From contig CP136063.1 of assembly GCA_032622095.1 (NCBI GenBank), forward strand, positions 88,203,980 to 88,267,979: a DNA stretch of 64,000 bases, read 5' to 3'. Source of the DNA: Siphonodentalium dalli (Eukaryota; Mollusca; Scaphopoda; Gadilida; Siphonodentaliidae). Below, piece by piece: positions 1 to 12,294 of this stretch. The notes beneath the pieces are model-generated. The model was given only the letters and a program-made list of their open reading frames with translations, had not been told where the DNA came from and did not search any database. The translations under genes and the position numbers were made by a program. Positions within the stretch are counted from its first letter, which is position 1. Each line of letters starts with the position of its first letter.

Positions 1-1516
1 ATTGTACGATACACCATGTTGTCTTCATGTTTAATCATAGCATGTCAATGCTGGGTGAGGTTATTTAAAGGACAGTGCCCCGGCCAGTGGATGTCTGAGT
101 TGGGCCTATTCCACTCAGACCTGCGCCCTGCATACAATTATAGACACACCAATGCCGAATTGGTCGTTGACGTATGGTTTCATGCATAAACAAAACAGGA
201 TCTCCCAAATGTACAAAAATTCACACAGCACCTCAAAATAAAATTTAAAATTAGTCGTCCATTATTTATTATTATTTGTTAGTGATTTTCGAGTGAAATT
301 TCAACAGAATATTAATGGGTATTCTGTTGGCTTTGAGTTTGAATGCCACAGTTTTGTATGTTGTTGAAATGTTGGGTGACTTTGCTATATTTGGGATATC
401 ATGGATAGGTTTACGTACGAAATCATACGTCAATGACCAATTCAGCTACACTAACCAGGTCTTCTCACGACGTGAAACCATTTAAATTCATTGTTTGTTA
501 GAAATTCAAGTGAATTTGAGTTTTTGTATGTGGTTGGTTCCATTTTATTTTATCCTTGTAATACCTATGCTGAAATGTGAATATGTTCTAAAATGGTCAG
601 GTTTTATCAGTGGTATTGATTTTCTTCTCCTATGGAGAAATATGTATTCTCTAATCATGTTAAACATATGCACATTTCAATTGAGTGAGTAACTTTGTTC
701 CATTGACATATGAAAGCAATAGTCCCAACAATTTAATAAATTGGATAATTTTGTCCAGCTTATACATTCAGTTTATGATTGCAGTTCAGTCTGGGTGGGT
801 CAATGCTTAATTTCCGGACTAAACCGCATAGAATTAAATATCATATAATAAATCCAAATGTGAGATTCTGTGAAATTAAAGGGATTTTGTCTGAAATATC
901 TGGTTAGTTTGGAGTTTAGTGAGTTTCTGGGCAAAATCGTTTTCCAGTTAAACTCATAAAAACTCGAGAACTTTTATGTTTTTGACGTTTCTTTGTCAGT
1001 TATATGTGCCATAACCCCATGACATTTCATTCTATAAGTGCTGTATTATCAGGAGTCCATTTTGACAAAACAAAAAATGGTGTGACATTTGCGTAAACAT
1101 ATTTTGTGTTTTTGTTTTCAGAAATTGTTTTATTTAATAAAGCGACAATCTGACTATCGAATTTGTTGCGAAATTCAATTTCATAAGGATGCTGCCATAA
1201 AGTTTTCTTCAAACACATTTATGTCATCTAAAAAAATAAAATATTTAAGGTTTTTTATTATCACACAATATTGGAAGCACAGTGATTTCTTTCACACAAT
1301 TCATTTTTGCTCATTCTTGATACTGTCAGTGCATTTTCCGAATGTCACGGTTGTTATTTATTAATTGAACTAGTCCTTGTTTTACAAAATAAATGTGAGC
1401 AATTGAGGAATGATGAATGCAAAGGGCTTCCACCTGTTTGGATAAATGAATATGTATGACTTCTGTCAATGATTGGTCAGTATTATTCTAGTCAGCCACG
1501 ATCTTCATTTGCAGAA
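1..1516. other. no gene seen
   Basis: AT-rich sequence without a coding frame having splice support. A weak near-repeat of 'tcaatgaccaattcagc' and 'cgttgacgtatggtttc' motifs at 160-190 and 410-445 suggests remnants of an inverted-repeat element. Confidence 0.5.
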
Positions 1517-1518
1517 TA

Positions 1519-1690
1519 CAGTAATGCCCTAAATAGTTGACTCCTTAACCACAGCAGAGTTATGGGTAAGTTTTCAGTATTTAGTCGGAAATATGGCTTG
1601 TTGCCATTCATCGGAAAGCTCTGTGGACTAAATCGTGAAATATTACCCATAATTCTGCTGTAGTTGAGTCGATTATTTAGGGCATTACTG
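1519..1690. mobile_element. foldback MITE, family 1 (CAGTAATGCCC ends, TA target)
   Basis: The ends read TA|CAGTAATGCCCTAAATA and the reverse complement GGGCATTACTG|TA. The two arms (~75 bp) pair over most of their length around a short loop near 1620. TA flanks and long arms fit a Tc1/mariner-mobilised foldback. Other copies in the window share the internal motif TTATGGGTAA...TTTAGTCGGAAATATGG. Confidence 0.85.
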
Positions 1691-1982
1691 TAATTTCCAT
1701 CGAATTGGGGACAGAGTTAAATTGAAGCTTTCACAATTATTCTTTCATGTTGAGATACGTACAAATTGTGTCTGTTCCTGTATTTACAAATAGTGCCCAA
1801 GCTTCAACTATCTTCAGCTCCTATCAGACTACTGATGGTGCTATTAGTCTATACTTCATGTCTAACATGATTTGTTCAGACGTTTGATTCTGTCCTCAAT
1901 TAAGGCATACATTGATGACTGTATAGAGGTAATAAGATTATGTTTCGATATCATCACTAATGTTATCACTTGGCACCAGAGC

Positions 1983-2339
1983 AAGCCTGAGTTAGTGTGC
2001 CTGTCATTTGCAAAATGAGGTTCCCAGCGGGTGAATTTAGCATTGAAGTTCCCAAATAGAGAATATTGTGATGTACACCCATTGGGAACTTCGTTTTTAT
2101 GCAATGTGTCATCTGCCAGATTGGAGATATAGAGAAACTTAACTAAAAAAGAAATAGAATCTATGAAGAAGTTTCTATAGCAATTTGATAATATACTTTC
2201 CAGAGAATATGAGGCCTAAGCAGAATGAGGTCCCCAGAGGGTGAATTTAGTGATGCTAGCCGACTGTGGGATAGCATCACTAAATTCACCCTCTGGGGAC
2301 CTCATTCTGCAAATGACAGGCACATTAAAATTAGGCTTG
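1983..2339. mobile_element. double-hairpin MITE, family 2
   Basis: Ends AGCCTGAGTTAGTGTGCCTG and its inverse. It contains the diagnostic hairpin 'GCAGAATGAGGTCCCCAGAG ... CTCTGGGGACCTCATTCTGC' at about 2219-2310. The left hairpin is decayed. Confidence 0.82.
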
Positions 2340-4150
2340 CACTAGAGGTGTGTTTACGCTCGATTAGTCGTGCTTTAAATACGCCTTAAATTGTCAACTC
2401 ATTATTTAAAAAATTCACTCACATTTCTATTAGGCAATTTCTGTGATTATCGATAGTTTATGAAAATATTTTCCACCGATTTATCGTTGTATGCGGGGTC
2501 TAACATTCATTGTTGTCATCTTTTTATTCCATGTTGAAGTTTTCCACATTTTTTATGACGCATCCACTGGCAGGGGCTAGCCCGACGGCTCAGAAGACAA
2601 GTGACGTGTTTTACTGTTGTCAAGCATTTATAGCCGTTTGTCAACACTTTTGTTAACAATAGGAAAACACATCAATCCTTGTGTAACTTTGAGTTTCATT
2701 TATTTCCACATAAAATTTTGTGATGTATTATTGTCTTGTTGATAGATTTCCCATTATGTGACGATCCTGGCACCATCACTCGAATGCGATTAGGTGCCAC
2801 ATCCCGTTTATGGTAGTTATACATCCCGTTCTTAGTGTATATTTTTTTTCTTCGCTGCCCACTTTTTCAAAGCAATATGGAGTATATTTCAAAGTAATTC
2901 TATTATTTCTCCACGTCATCAAGCAGACCAGGTATTCAGTCATAGTTTTGGAGAAATAGCTTGGGGTCATCTGTTATGAGAGAAAAGAGGCATACAAAAC
3001 TGAACCTGAACAAAATTTCTATTTCAACACTGGAACAAAATTAATTTTCTTTTATCGGCGTCACCGCAGGAGTTTTCGATTTTATTTATGAAGAATTGAG
3101 CATTTATTTCAGTCAAAAAATTTCAACTCCGGCTATGGTATCCTGATAATGGTGATCTTGAGCCACAAATTTGTTAAAATTTTGTTATTTGACACTGAAA
3201 AGAAGCAATTTCCTTGCACCTGAGTGTCCCACAAAGCAATCCAAAGCTACGTATATTATGCAAGTCGAGCATTTCCGTGGGTGCATTAATTCTGTTGATG
3301 GTATCCAAATAGTTAGTCATTTAATTCCGTACGTAAGACTGCCGTCTTATTGAAGACTATATAAATGAATGAGCTACGAGTTTAATACAGTGTTTACAAA
3401 TTTATATAAACTTACAATAAGATTCCAACAGGTATAATGAATCTAAACACTAAAAAGCATCTACGCATTGACCAATAATACCTAGCAAGGAGAATTGAAT
3501 AAAGTATTTCTTAGAATTTCAAGTAGCGTCAGTGAAAATGAAACTGACAGGATTATATATTCTGTCAATCGTAAAACTATTTGTGCGCTGTGACGTCATA
3601 CTGCAGGGTTTGTCTGCAGGAGATATTTATAGCGGCGAAATACGAATGGTAGCAAAATCTTTCACTCTGAACGCGTAGCTTGTTCAATAGTCTATTAGTC
3701 CAACAACTGTGACCACAGCTATAGAACAGAGTTTTAGCCAACGTGTTATAAAATATAATTGAGTTTTTGGCTGGAAATATGAACATGTGCGTCGTTGATT
3801 GTGCTTGGGGACCCAGGCGAGACAACGAAACTATTATTGACCGTACTTTGACTTTATATCCATATTTAGGGGGGAGTATGTGTTCGTGTTTATCCTCCAT
3901 GCATGTAATATGGCTCAAATGAATGGTGTTGTCACTATGAATTCCCGCTATAAAGACTGATTTGGGACAGGGACTGTATTATTGTGAAATAAATCACTTT
4001 GGGATTTTGTTAAGTATGCATGGCAATATATGCATAATAATCAACACACGTAGAGAATCACATGTATTTTACAGGAACTTCACTTACATCGAACTCAAAA
4101 CAAATGATAATACAGCAATAAGATAAATGATAAATATTGAGTAGTTTCAT
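2340..4150. other. no gene seen
   Basis: AT-rich, no repeat family of this window recognised. The largest open frame (113 codons, minus, 3577-3918) has no motif, no splice support and no family resemblance, so I do not call it. Confidence 0.45.
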
Positions 4151-4529
4151 CCACGAAAATCCTGTGCATAAAAATCAGCAATTGGGTCCAATTATGTAAT
4201 CGTACGATAGCACGGGGTCTTCAAGCGTGAGTAGTTTCATCCATGGAATCCCGTGCACAAAAATATCCGCACTCAACAGTCCGGCATTCTTTGATGTTAC
4301 CGCAACATGTATTACGCTGTATCTAATGTCGCTATTTGACCTGCTCTTTCTTATTGTTTTTTCGGGAGATGGACTGTGTCGATTTCATTTTGTCAATATT
4401 AGTGAAAATAAAAGGTAGGTAGACCTCATGTCCGCCTCTAAGCGTCGGCTTGATAAGACCGTTGTTTGCGCATAAAAACCTGTCTTTAGTGCTAGTAAAC
4501 CTACATACCAAATTTAATTTCATTCAGTA

Positions 4530-5670
4530 CACATTTACTAAAGTTATCATCCGGAAACCTCAAATTGGCAAAAATTCTAAGTAAAAAAGGGACATAACTC
4601 TGGTGAAAATGGGCGGGCGGAACCCGAATTCGAACTTGACTTGTGTTTTCCTGGGAGAAAGACACATACCAACTTTGGTTCAGATCAAATAATCCAAACT
4701 GGAGTTATCGGTCGGAAACCAAAAATGTTAACAGAAGGTCAAATTCTAAGTCGAAAAAGGGCCGTAACTCATGTAAAAATAATTGGACGGAACTCATATT
4801 CGAACTTGGCCTGTATCTTTAGCTGGGAAATACACATACCAACTTTGGTTCAGATCAAATAATCTAAACTGGAGTTATCATTCGGAAACCAAAAATGTTA
4901 ACAGACGGTCAAATTCTAAGTCGAAAAAGGGGCATAATTCTGGTGAAAATTGGCGGACAGGGGGGGGGATGGGTCTGTGGGACGGACCCGCAGCCGGCCT
5001 GGCGGAAACCCTGTATTATGTAAATGGGTTGTCTGTCCATCCATCGTCCGTCCGCTTTCGGTTTCCGGATGATAACTTGAGATTGAATTGAGTGAACTGA
5101 ACCAAATTTGGTATGTTAGTTTACCACACCAAAATACAGATCAAGTTCGAATATGGGTTTGTCAAATGATTTTGACTGAGTTATGCCCCTTTTTGTCCGC
5201 CGACCCAACGGGTTCGGAGGACTATTATAATCAGCCTGTGCGTCCGAGGTTCCGGATGATAACTTTAGTTAGAGTGAACCAAATTAAATTAAATTTGGTA
5301 TGTGGGTTTACTAGCAGAAAAGACGTCACAGGGCTCATTTCCACAAATCTCAACGGATTTCAAAGATATTTGGTATATGAGTTCACTTGATGAGTATCTA
5401 GAATGAGTTCGCAAACCAGGTCCGGCCGGATATTTTAAGCGGACTTATTGGACTTTGTTTATTTTATTGTGTGCAAATGGACGACATCACCGGGCTCATT
5501 TCCACAAATGTCAACGGATTTCAAAGAGTTTTGGTATATGAGTTCACATGACCAGTATCTAGAATGAGTTCGCAAACCAGGTCCGGCCAGATATTTTCAG
5601 CAGAGTTATTGGACTTTGTTTATTATTTTTGATGCAAATGGACGACGTCACATGGCTAGTACCTAAAATG
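4530..5670. repeat. dispersed CCGT-rich repeat block ('gccataactc' family)
   Basis: Repeated modules: 'aagtcgaaaaagggccataactc', 'cgaacttgacctgtat', 'accaaatttggtatgt', with CCGT/CGTCC stretches at 5035-5055. Around 4650-4940 a ~130-bp module recurs in the same orientation; at 5095-5300 the modules appear inverted, and 5320-5660 holds three tandem modules starting near 'ggctcatttccacaaat'. The same family recurs at ~19.1-20.3, 20.9-21.2, 37.2-37.6, 42.0-42.6, 45.0-45.2, 48.7-49.3 and 50.2-50.6 kb. Confidence 0.75.
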
Positions 5671-5799
5671 AGTTCGCAAGCCAGGCTTTTTGACAAAATC
5701 CCACCTCTTGTTTAGCACATACTGAGAACGCAAACATTATTGAGAATGCACTTTCCCACTGCACATTTCCTACAGGGGATACCTTTGTCGGAGCTTTAT

Positions 5800-6205
5800 T
5801 GTCCCCCGAAAAATTAATTTTCGGGGGACTATAGAAACGGGCTCCGTCCATCCGTTCGTCCGTCACACTTTTGAGTACCTTCATGGTGTAATCAACTCCT
5901 CCTACAGTTTTCATCCTAGAGATTTGAAACTTCAGAATATTGTTGCCCATATATTGAAGATGTGCAACATGTATATAGATGACGGAAAAATGATTTTATG
6001 ACAAAGTTATTAACCCTTTTTGACTTAGAAACTTTCAACATTTTTTATAATTTTCTGTATGAGGGTACCTTCATGGTGTAATCAACTCCTACAGTTTTGA
6101 TCGTAGATATTTGAAACTTCAGAGTATTGTTACCCACATATTGGAGATGTGCAACATGTATATAGATGACGGAAAAGTCATTTTTTTTACGGAGTTATTA
6201 TTAAC
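5800..6205. repeat. tandem repeat, ~190-bp unit
   Basis: 'ccttcatggtgtaatcaact' to 'gtgcaacatgtatatagatg' occurs at ~5877-5990 and ~6068-6180, and again, diverged, at ~21270-21365. Preceded by a (CCGT)-like stretch 'ccgtccatccgttcgtccgt'. No coding potential. Confidence 0.75.
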
Positions 6206-6211
6206 ATTTTT

Positions 6212-8817
6212 TAGCTCAACTTACATTTGTAAGTTTGAGCTATTGCCATGGTTTGGCGTCCGTCGTCCGTGTGTCTGTGTGTCCGTCAACAATTTCCTTT
6301 GGCGCGGGCTACAGGTTGTACCTTTGGTCTGATCTTTATGAAATTTGTCATGAATGTTGACATTGACATGCAGATGGGAACGAGTCATTTTGGGGTCGTT
6401 CGGCCAATAAACATGGCCGCCAGCAGCCATCTTGGATTTTAATCTTTGCATGACTAAATCCTTTGGCGCGGGCTACAGGTCGTAGCTTTGATCGGAACAT
6501 CATGAAATTTGTCATGGATGTTAACAATGACATGTAGATGCGAACGAGTGATTTTGGGGTCGTTCGCCGAAAAACATGGCCACCAGTAGCCATCTTGGAT
6601 TTTACTATTTGCATGACTAAATCCTTTGGCGCGGGCTACAGGTCGTACCTTTGGTCTGATCTTTATGAAATTTGTCATGAATGTTGACATTGACATGTAG
6701 ATGGGAACGAGTCATTTTGGGGTCATTCGGCCAAAAAACATGGCCGCTGGCAGCCATCTTGGATTTCAAGATTCAATCCATTGGTGCGGGCTACAGGTCG
6801 TACTGTTCGTCTGATCATCATGAAATTTGTCATTGATGTTAACACTGACATGTAGATGGGAACGAGTGATTTTGGGGTCGTTCGGCCAAAAAATATGGCT
6901 GCCAGCAGCCATCTTGGATTTTACTCTTTGCATGACTAAATCCTTTGGCGCGGGCTACAGGTCGTTGTTTTGGTCGAATCTTTATAAAATTTGTCATGAA
7001 CGTTGACATTGACATGTAGATGGGAACGAATCATTGTGGGGTCATTCGACCAAAATACATGGCCGCTGGCGGCCATTTTGGATTTCAAAATTCAATCCAT
7101 TGGCACGGGCTACAGGTCGTACTGTTCGTTTGATCATCATGAAATTTGTCATGAATGATAACAATGACATGTAGATGGGATCGAGTCGTTTTGGGGTCAT
7201 TCGGTCAAAAAACATGGCCGCCAGCAGTCATCTTGGATTTTACTCTTTGCATAACTAAATCCTTTGGTGCGGGCTACAGGTCGTAGCTTTGGTCAGATGG
7301 TCATGAAATTTGTCATGAATTATAACAATGACATGTAGATGGGATCGAGTCGTTTTGGGGTCATTCGGTCAAAAAACATGGCCACCAGCATTTTACTCTT
7401 TGCATGACTAAATCCTTTGGCGCGGGCTACAGGTCGTACCTTTGGTCTGATCTTTATGAAATTTGTCATGAATGTTGACATTGACATGTAGATGGGAACG
7501 AGTCATTTTGGGGTCATTCGGCCAAAAAACATGGCCGCTGGCAGCCATCTTGGATTTCAAGATTCAATCCATTGGTGCGGGCTACAGGTCGTACTGTTCG
7601 TCTGATCATCATGAAATTTGTCATTGATGTTAACACTGACATGTAGATGGGAACGAGTGATTTTGGGGTCGTTCGGCCAAAAAATATGGCTGCCAGCAGC
7701 CATCTTGGATTTTACTCTTTGCATGACTAAATCCTTTGGCGCGGGCTACAGGTCGTTGTTTTGGTCGAATCTTTATAAAATTTGTCATGAACGTTGACAT
7801 TGACATGTAGATGGGAACGAATCATTGTGGGGTCATTCGACCAAAATACATGGCCGCTGGCGGCCATTTTGGATTTCAAAATTCAATCCATTGGCACGGG
7901 CTACAGGTCGTACTGTTCGTTTGATCATCATGAAATTTGTCATGAATGATAACAATGACATGTAGATGGGATCGAGTCGTTTTGGGGTCATTCGGTCAAA
8001 AAACATGGCCGCCAGCAGTCATCTTGGATTTTACTCTTTGCATAACTAAATCCTTTGGTGCGGGCTACAGGTCGTAGCTTTGGTCAGATGGTCATGAAAT
8101 TTGTCATGAATTATAACAATGACATGTAGATGGGATCGAGTCGTTTTGGGGTCATTCGGTCAAAAAACATGGCCACCAGCATTTTACTCTTTGCATGACT
8201 AAATCCTTTGGCGTGGGCTACAGGTCATACCTTTGGTCTGATCTTTATTAAATTTGTCATGGATGTTAACACTGACATGTAGATGGGAACGAGTGATTTT
8301 GGAGTCGTTCGGCCAAAAAACATGGCCGCCAGCAGCCATCTTGGATTTTACTCTTTGCATGACTAAATCCTTTGGCACGGGCTACAGGTTGTACCTTTGG
8401 TCTAATCTTTATGAAATTTGTCATGAATGTTGACATTGACATGGAGATGGGAACGAATCATTGTGGGGTCATTCGGCCAAAAAACATGGCTGCCAGCGGT
8501 CATCTTGGATTTCAAAATTCAATCCATTGGCGCGGTCTACAGGTCGTACTGTTCGTCTGATCATCATGAAATTTGTAGGTCGTAGCTTTGGTCAGATCTT
8601 CATAAAATTTGTCATGGATGTTAACAATTATACGTAGATGGGAACGAGTCCTTTTGGGGTCAATTGGCCAAAAAAAATGGCCACCAGCAGCCATCTTGTA
8701 TTTTACTCTTTGCATCACTAAATCCTTTGGCGCAGGTTAGACATTTCAATTAGCACCTTTCCTATTCCTCCATTTACTGTCAACCATTAAATTATTCCCC
8801 TACCTAAGTTGAGCTAC
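6212..8817 (+). repeat. satellite-bearing element, ~160-bp monomers
   Basis: Left end: AGCTCAACTTACATTTGTAA with GTTTGAGCTATTGCC, itself a short hairpin. Right end: AAGTTGAGCTACAGT. Between them lie tandem monomers of about 160 bp marked by 'ctttggcgcgggctacaggt', 'gaaatttgtcatgaatgtt', 'gacatgtagatgggaacgag' and 'agccatcttggatt'. Two consecutive ~791-bp blocks (6610-7400 and 7401-8191) repeat as units. The end sequences reappear inverted around 24.9-31.1 kb, so it behaves like one defined element rather than free satellite. Confidence 0.85.
6610..8191 (+). repeat. two copies of a 791-bp higher-order repeat
   Basis: The order of diverged monomers (including one shortened monomer 'ggccaccagcattttactc') is the same in 6610-7400 and 7401-8191 and the copies look nearly identical, whereas neighbouring monomers differ clearly. 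This indicates a recent block duplication on top of older monomer amplification. Confidence 0.85.
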
Positions 8818-8829
8818 AGTCTCATTGAC

Positions 8830-9250
8830 ACTTTCATTTTTATTTCTTTAACAAAGCGGCATCGACTTGCCACGTTTTTGGGGGACACTGTGGTCGGCTG
8901 ACCTTTTATTCCTACATTTTTTCGGTCAATTTTTTTGAAACTTTGCACAGATATTTAGTATCATGGGAACCTGTGCACCTGCGATAATGAGGTCTGTCCA
9001 ACTCTTTTTTTTTGGTAGAGTTATCCCCCTTTTTCGATTTTCAATATATGGTATACCATTGTCAGAGCTTTTATTCCTACATTTTTTGGTCATTTGTTTA
9101 AAACTTGGCACAAATATTTAGTCCCATGGGAACCTGTGCACCTGCGGTTATGGGGTCTGTCCACTGGTCTGTCTGACTTTTTTGTGTGGAGTTATCCCCC
9201 TTTTTCGACATAGAAAATATTCAAAAACGGGGGTATATCTTAGTCCCACC
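8830..9250. repeat. two tandem copies of a ~160-bp dispersed repeat
   Basis: 'ttttattcctacattttttcggt ... cccatgggaacctgtgcacctgcg ... gagttatcccccttttt' occurs at ~8900-9055 and ~9058-9215. The lead-in 'aacaaagcggcatcgacttgccacg' recurs at ~21417. Confidence 0.7.
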
Positions 9251-10090
9251 TGGGACAGGCCCATCTCTTGTTGTATATAGAATCTGAGCAATTATTAAGA
9301 GACGACAAAAAAACAATAAATTTTAATACATTTGAGAGGTTGAAATGTTATTCTATTTTTCGTGTATTTCAGTACCGAGAACTGCTAGAATAATTGATAA
9401 GTTCACACCGATCCAATTACCAAGTCTTAGCTCTATGAGAGGAGACATCATTTGTATCATAATGTTCATTTAATTTCATAATATAGCATAATACATTACA
9501 TAGAACATTATTTTTGGGTAGTTGCCTTTCTAAATGAAAATAATCATTAAAATTCACGAATCAAAAATAATTATATCTCCTCTCATGATCTTCAGATATG
9601 ATATCATGGATATATGAACTGCACTTTTGAAACATATATATTTTACTGAAATTCTTGGTACCTGAAAACAGAAATATTAAATGTTGTGACACAATAATCA
9701 CTTGTAACGAAGAGACGCCTCGTTAATGAGAATAACTATAAAGAGCGTTGCCTTAGTAATGAGAATAACAACTATGACAAGCTTTTTATCTCACCTGAGA
9801 TGGAGTCTCCGGTGGAGCTATAGTCATCACACATCATCCGTTGTCTGTCCATCCATCTGTCTGTCTGTCCATCAAGAATCATCTTCTTACCGAATGGGTT
9901 CATATTTGGTGTGGATGTTCCCTATATAGGTGACTCACATTCAGATTTGTTCAAATGAGGTCACCAGGTAAAATAGTTGGAAAGCTAAGACCATAACTCT
10001 TTCCGACCATAGTAATTCTAAAAATGACTTTTTCTCAAGTTCCATTGGGCCGAATGGGTTAACCCCATATCATATTACAACTTACCTCTC
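9251..10090. other. no gene seen
   Basis: AT-rich. Contains a 'ccatctgtctgtctgtcc' stretch near 9850 with a short block of the CCGT-rich repeat family. Nothing coding supported. Confidence 0.45.
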
Positions 10091-10091
10091 T

Positions 10092-10358
10092 TAATTATGC
10101 AATGTGTGGTCTGCCAATTTGGGGATATAGAGAAACTAAACTAAAAAAGAAATAGAATCTAAGTGAAGAAGTTTCTACAGAAATTTGATAATAAAGAAAC
10201 TTTCCAGAGAAGATGAGGCCTATGTAGAATCAGAATGAGGTCCCCAGAGGGTGAATTTATTGATGCTAGCCCACTATGGGGGATAGCATCACTAAATTCA
10301 CCATTTGGGGACCTCATTCTGCAAATAACAGGGACAATAAACTCAGACATGATCCAAT
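10092..10358. mobile_element. double-hairpin MITE, family 2, left end truncated
   Basis: Starts in the middle part 'tggtctgccaatttggggatatagag' and keeps the right hairpin and right end ('ctgcaaataacagggacaataaactcag'). Confidence 0.78.
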
Positions 10359-10715
10359 AACATGAGTGGGGTTCTGTGTATTTATGGGATCCAGCTTTAC
10401 AATACATTGGCTTTGAAATGTGGAGAATTTTCTTGCACTTTGTGTAAAATATTTTACTTTCCATCTGATAAATGTATAAAGTCAATGCTATAAGTAAATT
10501 CAATTTGTACAAAAGAACAAAACTGTAAACATGAATAAAGCTTGGATATAAAACAACTTTCAATATCATAAATCATCCATAAACAATGACTTATAAAGGA
10601 AAACATACCAGTAACAATCAATTCTAAAGATGTGTTCAGGGTTCCAACCAGTTAAATGGGAACTCACAAAATTATATACAACTCAATTTAGCATCACAAG
10701 AAGCTTATACTAGTA

Positions 10716-10928
10716 CGGTAATGACCTAAATAATCGACTCCTTAATCACAGAAGAATTATGGGTAATTTTTCAGGATTTAGTCAGAAATATGGCTTTTTG
10801 CCATTCATCGGAAAGCTCTCAGTGAGAGCTTTCTGATGAATGGCAACAAGTCATATTTCCAACTAAATCCTGAAAAATTACCCATAATTCTGCTGTGGTT
10901 AAGGAGTCGATTATTTAGGTCATTACTG
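10716..10928. mobile_element. foldback MITE, family 1
   Basis: TA-flanked, left arm 'ggtaatgacctaaataatcg', right arm inverse; central 'ggaaagctctcagtgagagctttc' is a near-perfect palindrome at the fold. Confidence 0.85.
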
Positions 10929-11037
10929 TATATCTCGGAACATGTTATAAAACAACCACATGTATTAAAAATACTCACATCCATTATAATTATCACACAT
11001 GATTCCAGTCATTCAAATGATAATCTTCCTCACTTAC

Positions 11038-11427
11038 AAGCCTTGAAATAGTGTGTCTGATATTTACAGAATGTGGTCCCCAGAGAGTGAATTTAGTGAT
11101 GCTGTCCCGCTCAGTGGGCTAACTTCACCAAATTCGCCCTCTGGGAACCTCAATCTGCTTAGGCCTCAACTGCTATGGGAGACCTGGGATCAGATTGAAG
11201 TTCCCCAGTTGAAGTTGGTGATGTTCACCCATTAGTCACCTTGATTATGCATGTTATCCTCTGCAAATTAATAGGGGTTATAGAATATGAACATGATGCT
11301 TAAGCAGAATGAGTTCCCAAGAGGGTGAATGAATTTGATGATACTAGCCCACTGTGTGGGGTAGTATCACTAAATTCACCCTCTGGGGACCTCATTCTGC
11401 AATGTCAGTAACACTATTTCAAGGCTT
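11038..11427. mobile_element. double-hairpin MITE, family 2, full length
   Basis: Ends AAGCCTTGAAATAGTGTGTC and inverse 'acactatttcaaggctt'. Left and right hairpins with the GAATGAGGTCCCC arm, and the middle segment 'gggttatagaa'. The left hairpin is diverged. Confidence 0.82.
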
Positions 11428-11682
11428 CCTAAACACAAGCCCTGAATACATTTTTTTGTATATAAATATATAAACACTTTCCATTAAAGGCAAACATAAT
11501 TACCATTGTACACACATAAGACCTTGGCCATAAAAAAACATGTGTTAAACATAAAAAATCTAACCTATAACAGGTTCCCGTCATGATCACAACAAAAATA
11601 TAAATTATTTTAAAAAAAAATTTAAATACATGATCCTGTCAATATGTAAATACTAATTTGTAATATGACTTTCATCTTTAAT

Positions 11683-11898
11683 CACCTTAATGTCCTAAAT
11701 AATCAACTTCTTAACCACAGCAAAATTATGGGTAACTTTTCAGGATTTAGTCGAAAATATGGCTTGTTGCCATTCATCGGAAAGCTCTCACTGAGAGCTT
11801 TCAGATGAATGGCAACAAGCCATATTTCCGACTAAATCCTGAAAAGTTACCGATAATTTTGCTGTGGTTAAGGAGTCGATTATTTAGGGCATTATTGT
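11683..11898. mobile_element. foldback MITE, family 1
   Basis: Long arms sharing TTATGGGTAACTTTTCAGGA / TCCTGAAAAGTTACC and the central 'gctctcactgagagctttc' fold. The outer end is slightly decayed (cttaatgtcc). Confidence 0.83.
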
Positions 11899-12031
11899 AC
11901 CTTCTGTCATTCACTCATCTTCTCTAACCTCCATTATCAAGCCAATTTATAATTTTGTCCAACCTTTGAGTTCTATGCAGCTGCCTTACTCATAATGTTT
12001 TAGTTCTTTCAATTTATAATATAAACTTAAC

Positions 12032-12294
12032 TTAACCATTCCATGACTGGAGCTTCTTGAAATTTTGCGAAAACCCTGTGCCAATGCATTCTCTTATATA
12101 TGCGAGTCTCCCATAGGGAGCCTTGCATATATAAGAGAATACATTGGCCTAACAATATTTACCTTGACCTTGTAAGCCAGTGCATTCTCTTTTTTATGCG
12201 AGGCACCCTATGGGATACTCGCATATATTAGAGAATGAACTGGCACAGGATCTTTAATGATGCAACAGCGCAGCTCCCATCATGAAATGGTTAA
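12032..12294. mobile_element. TTAA-flanked double-hairpin MITE, family 4
   Basis: TTAA at 12032 and 12291 flank inverted ends CCATTCCATGACTGGAGC / GCTCCCATCATGAAATGG. Inside are two hairpins built from 'gccaatgcattctcttatat' arms (~12081-12148 and ~12178-12245). The TTAA target suggests piggyBac-type mobilisation (inference). Confidence 0.8.

Noticed and set aside
3577-3918. 113-codon minus-strand open frame
   Set aside because: No motif, no splice or promoter support, and amino-acid content like translated AT-rich intergenic DNA.
6212-8817. CRISPR-like regular repeats
   Set aside because: Monomers are contiguous 160-bp satellite units without spacers, in animal DNA.
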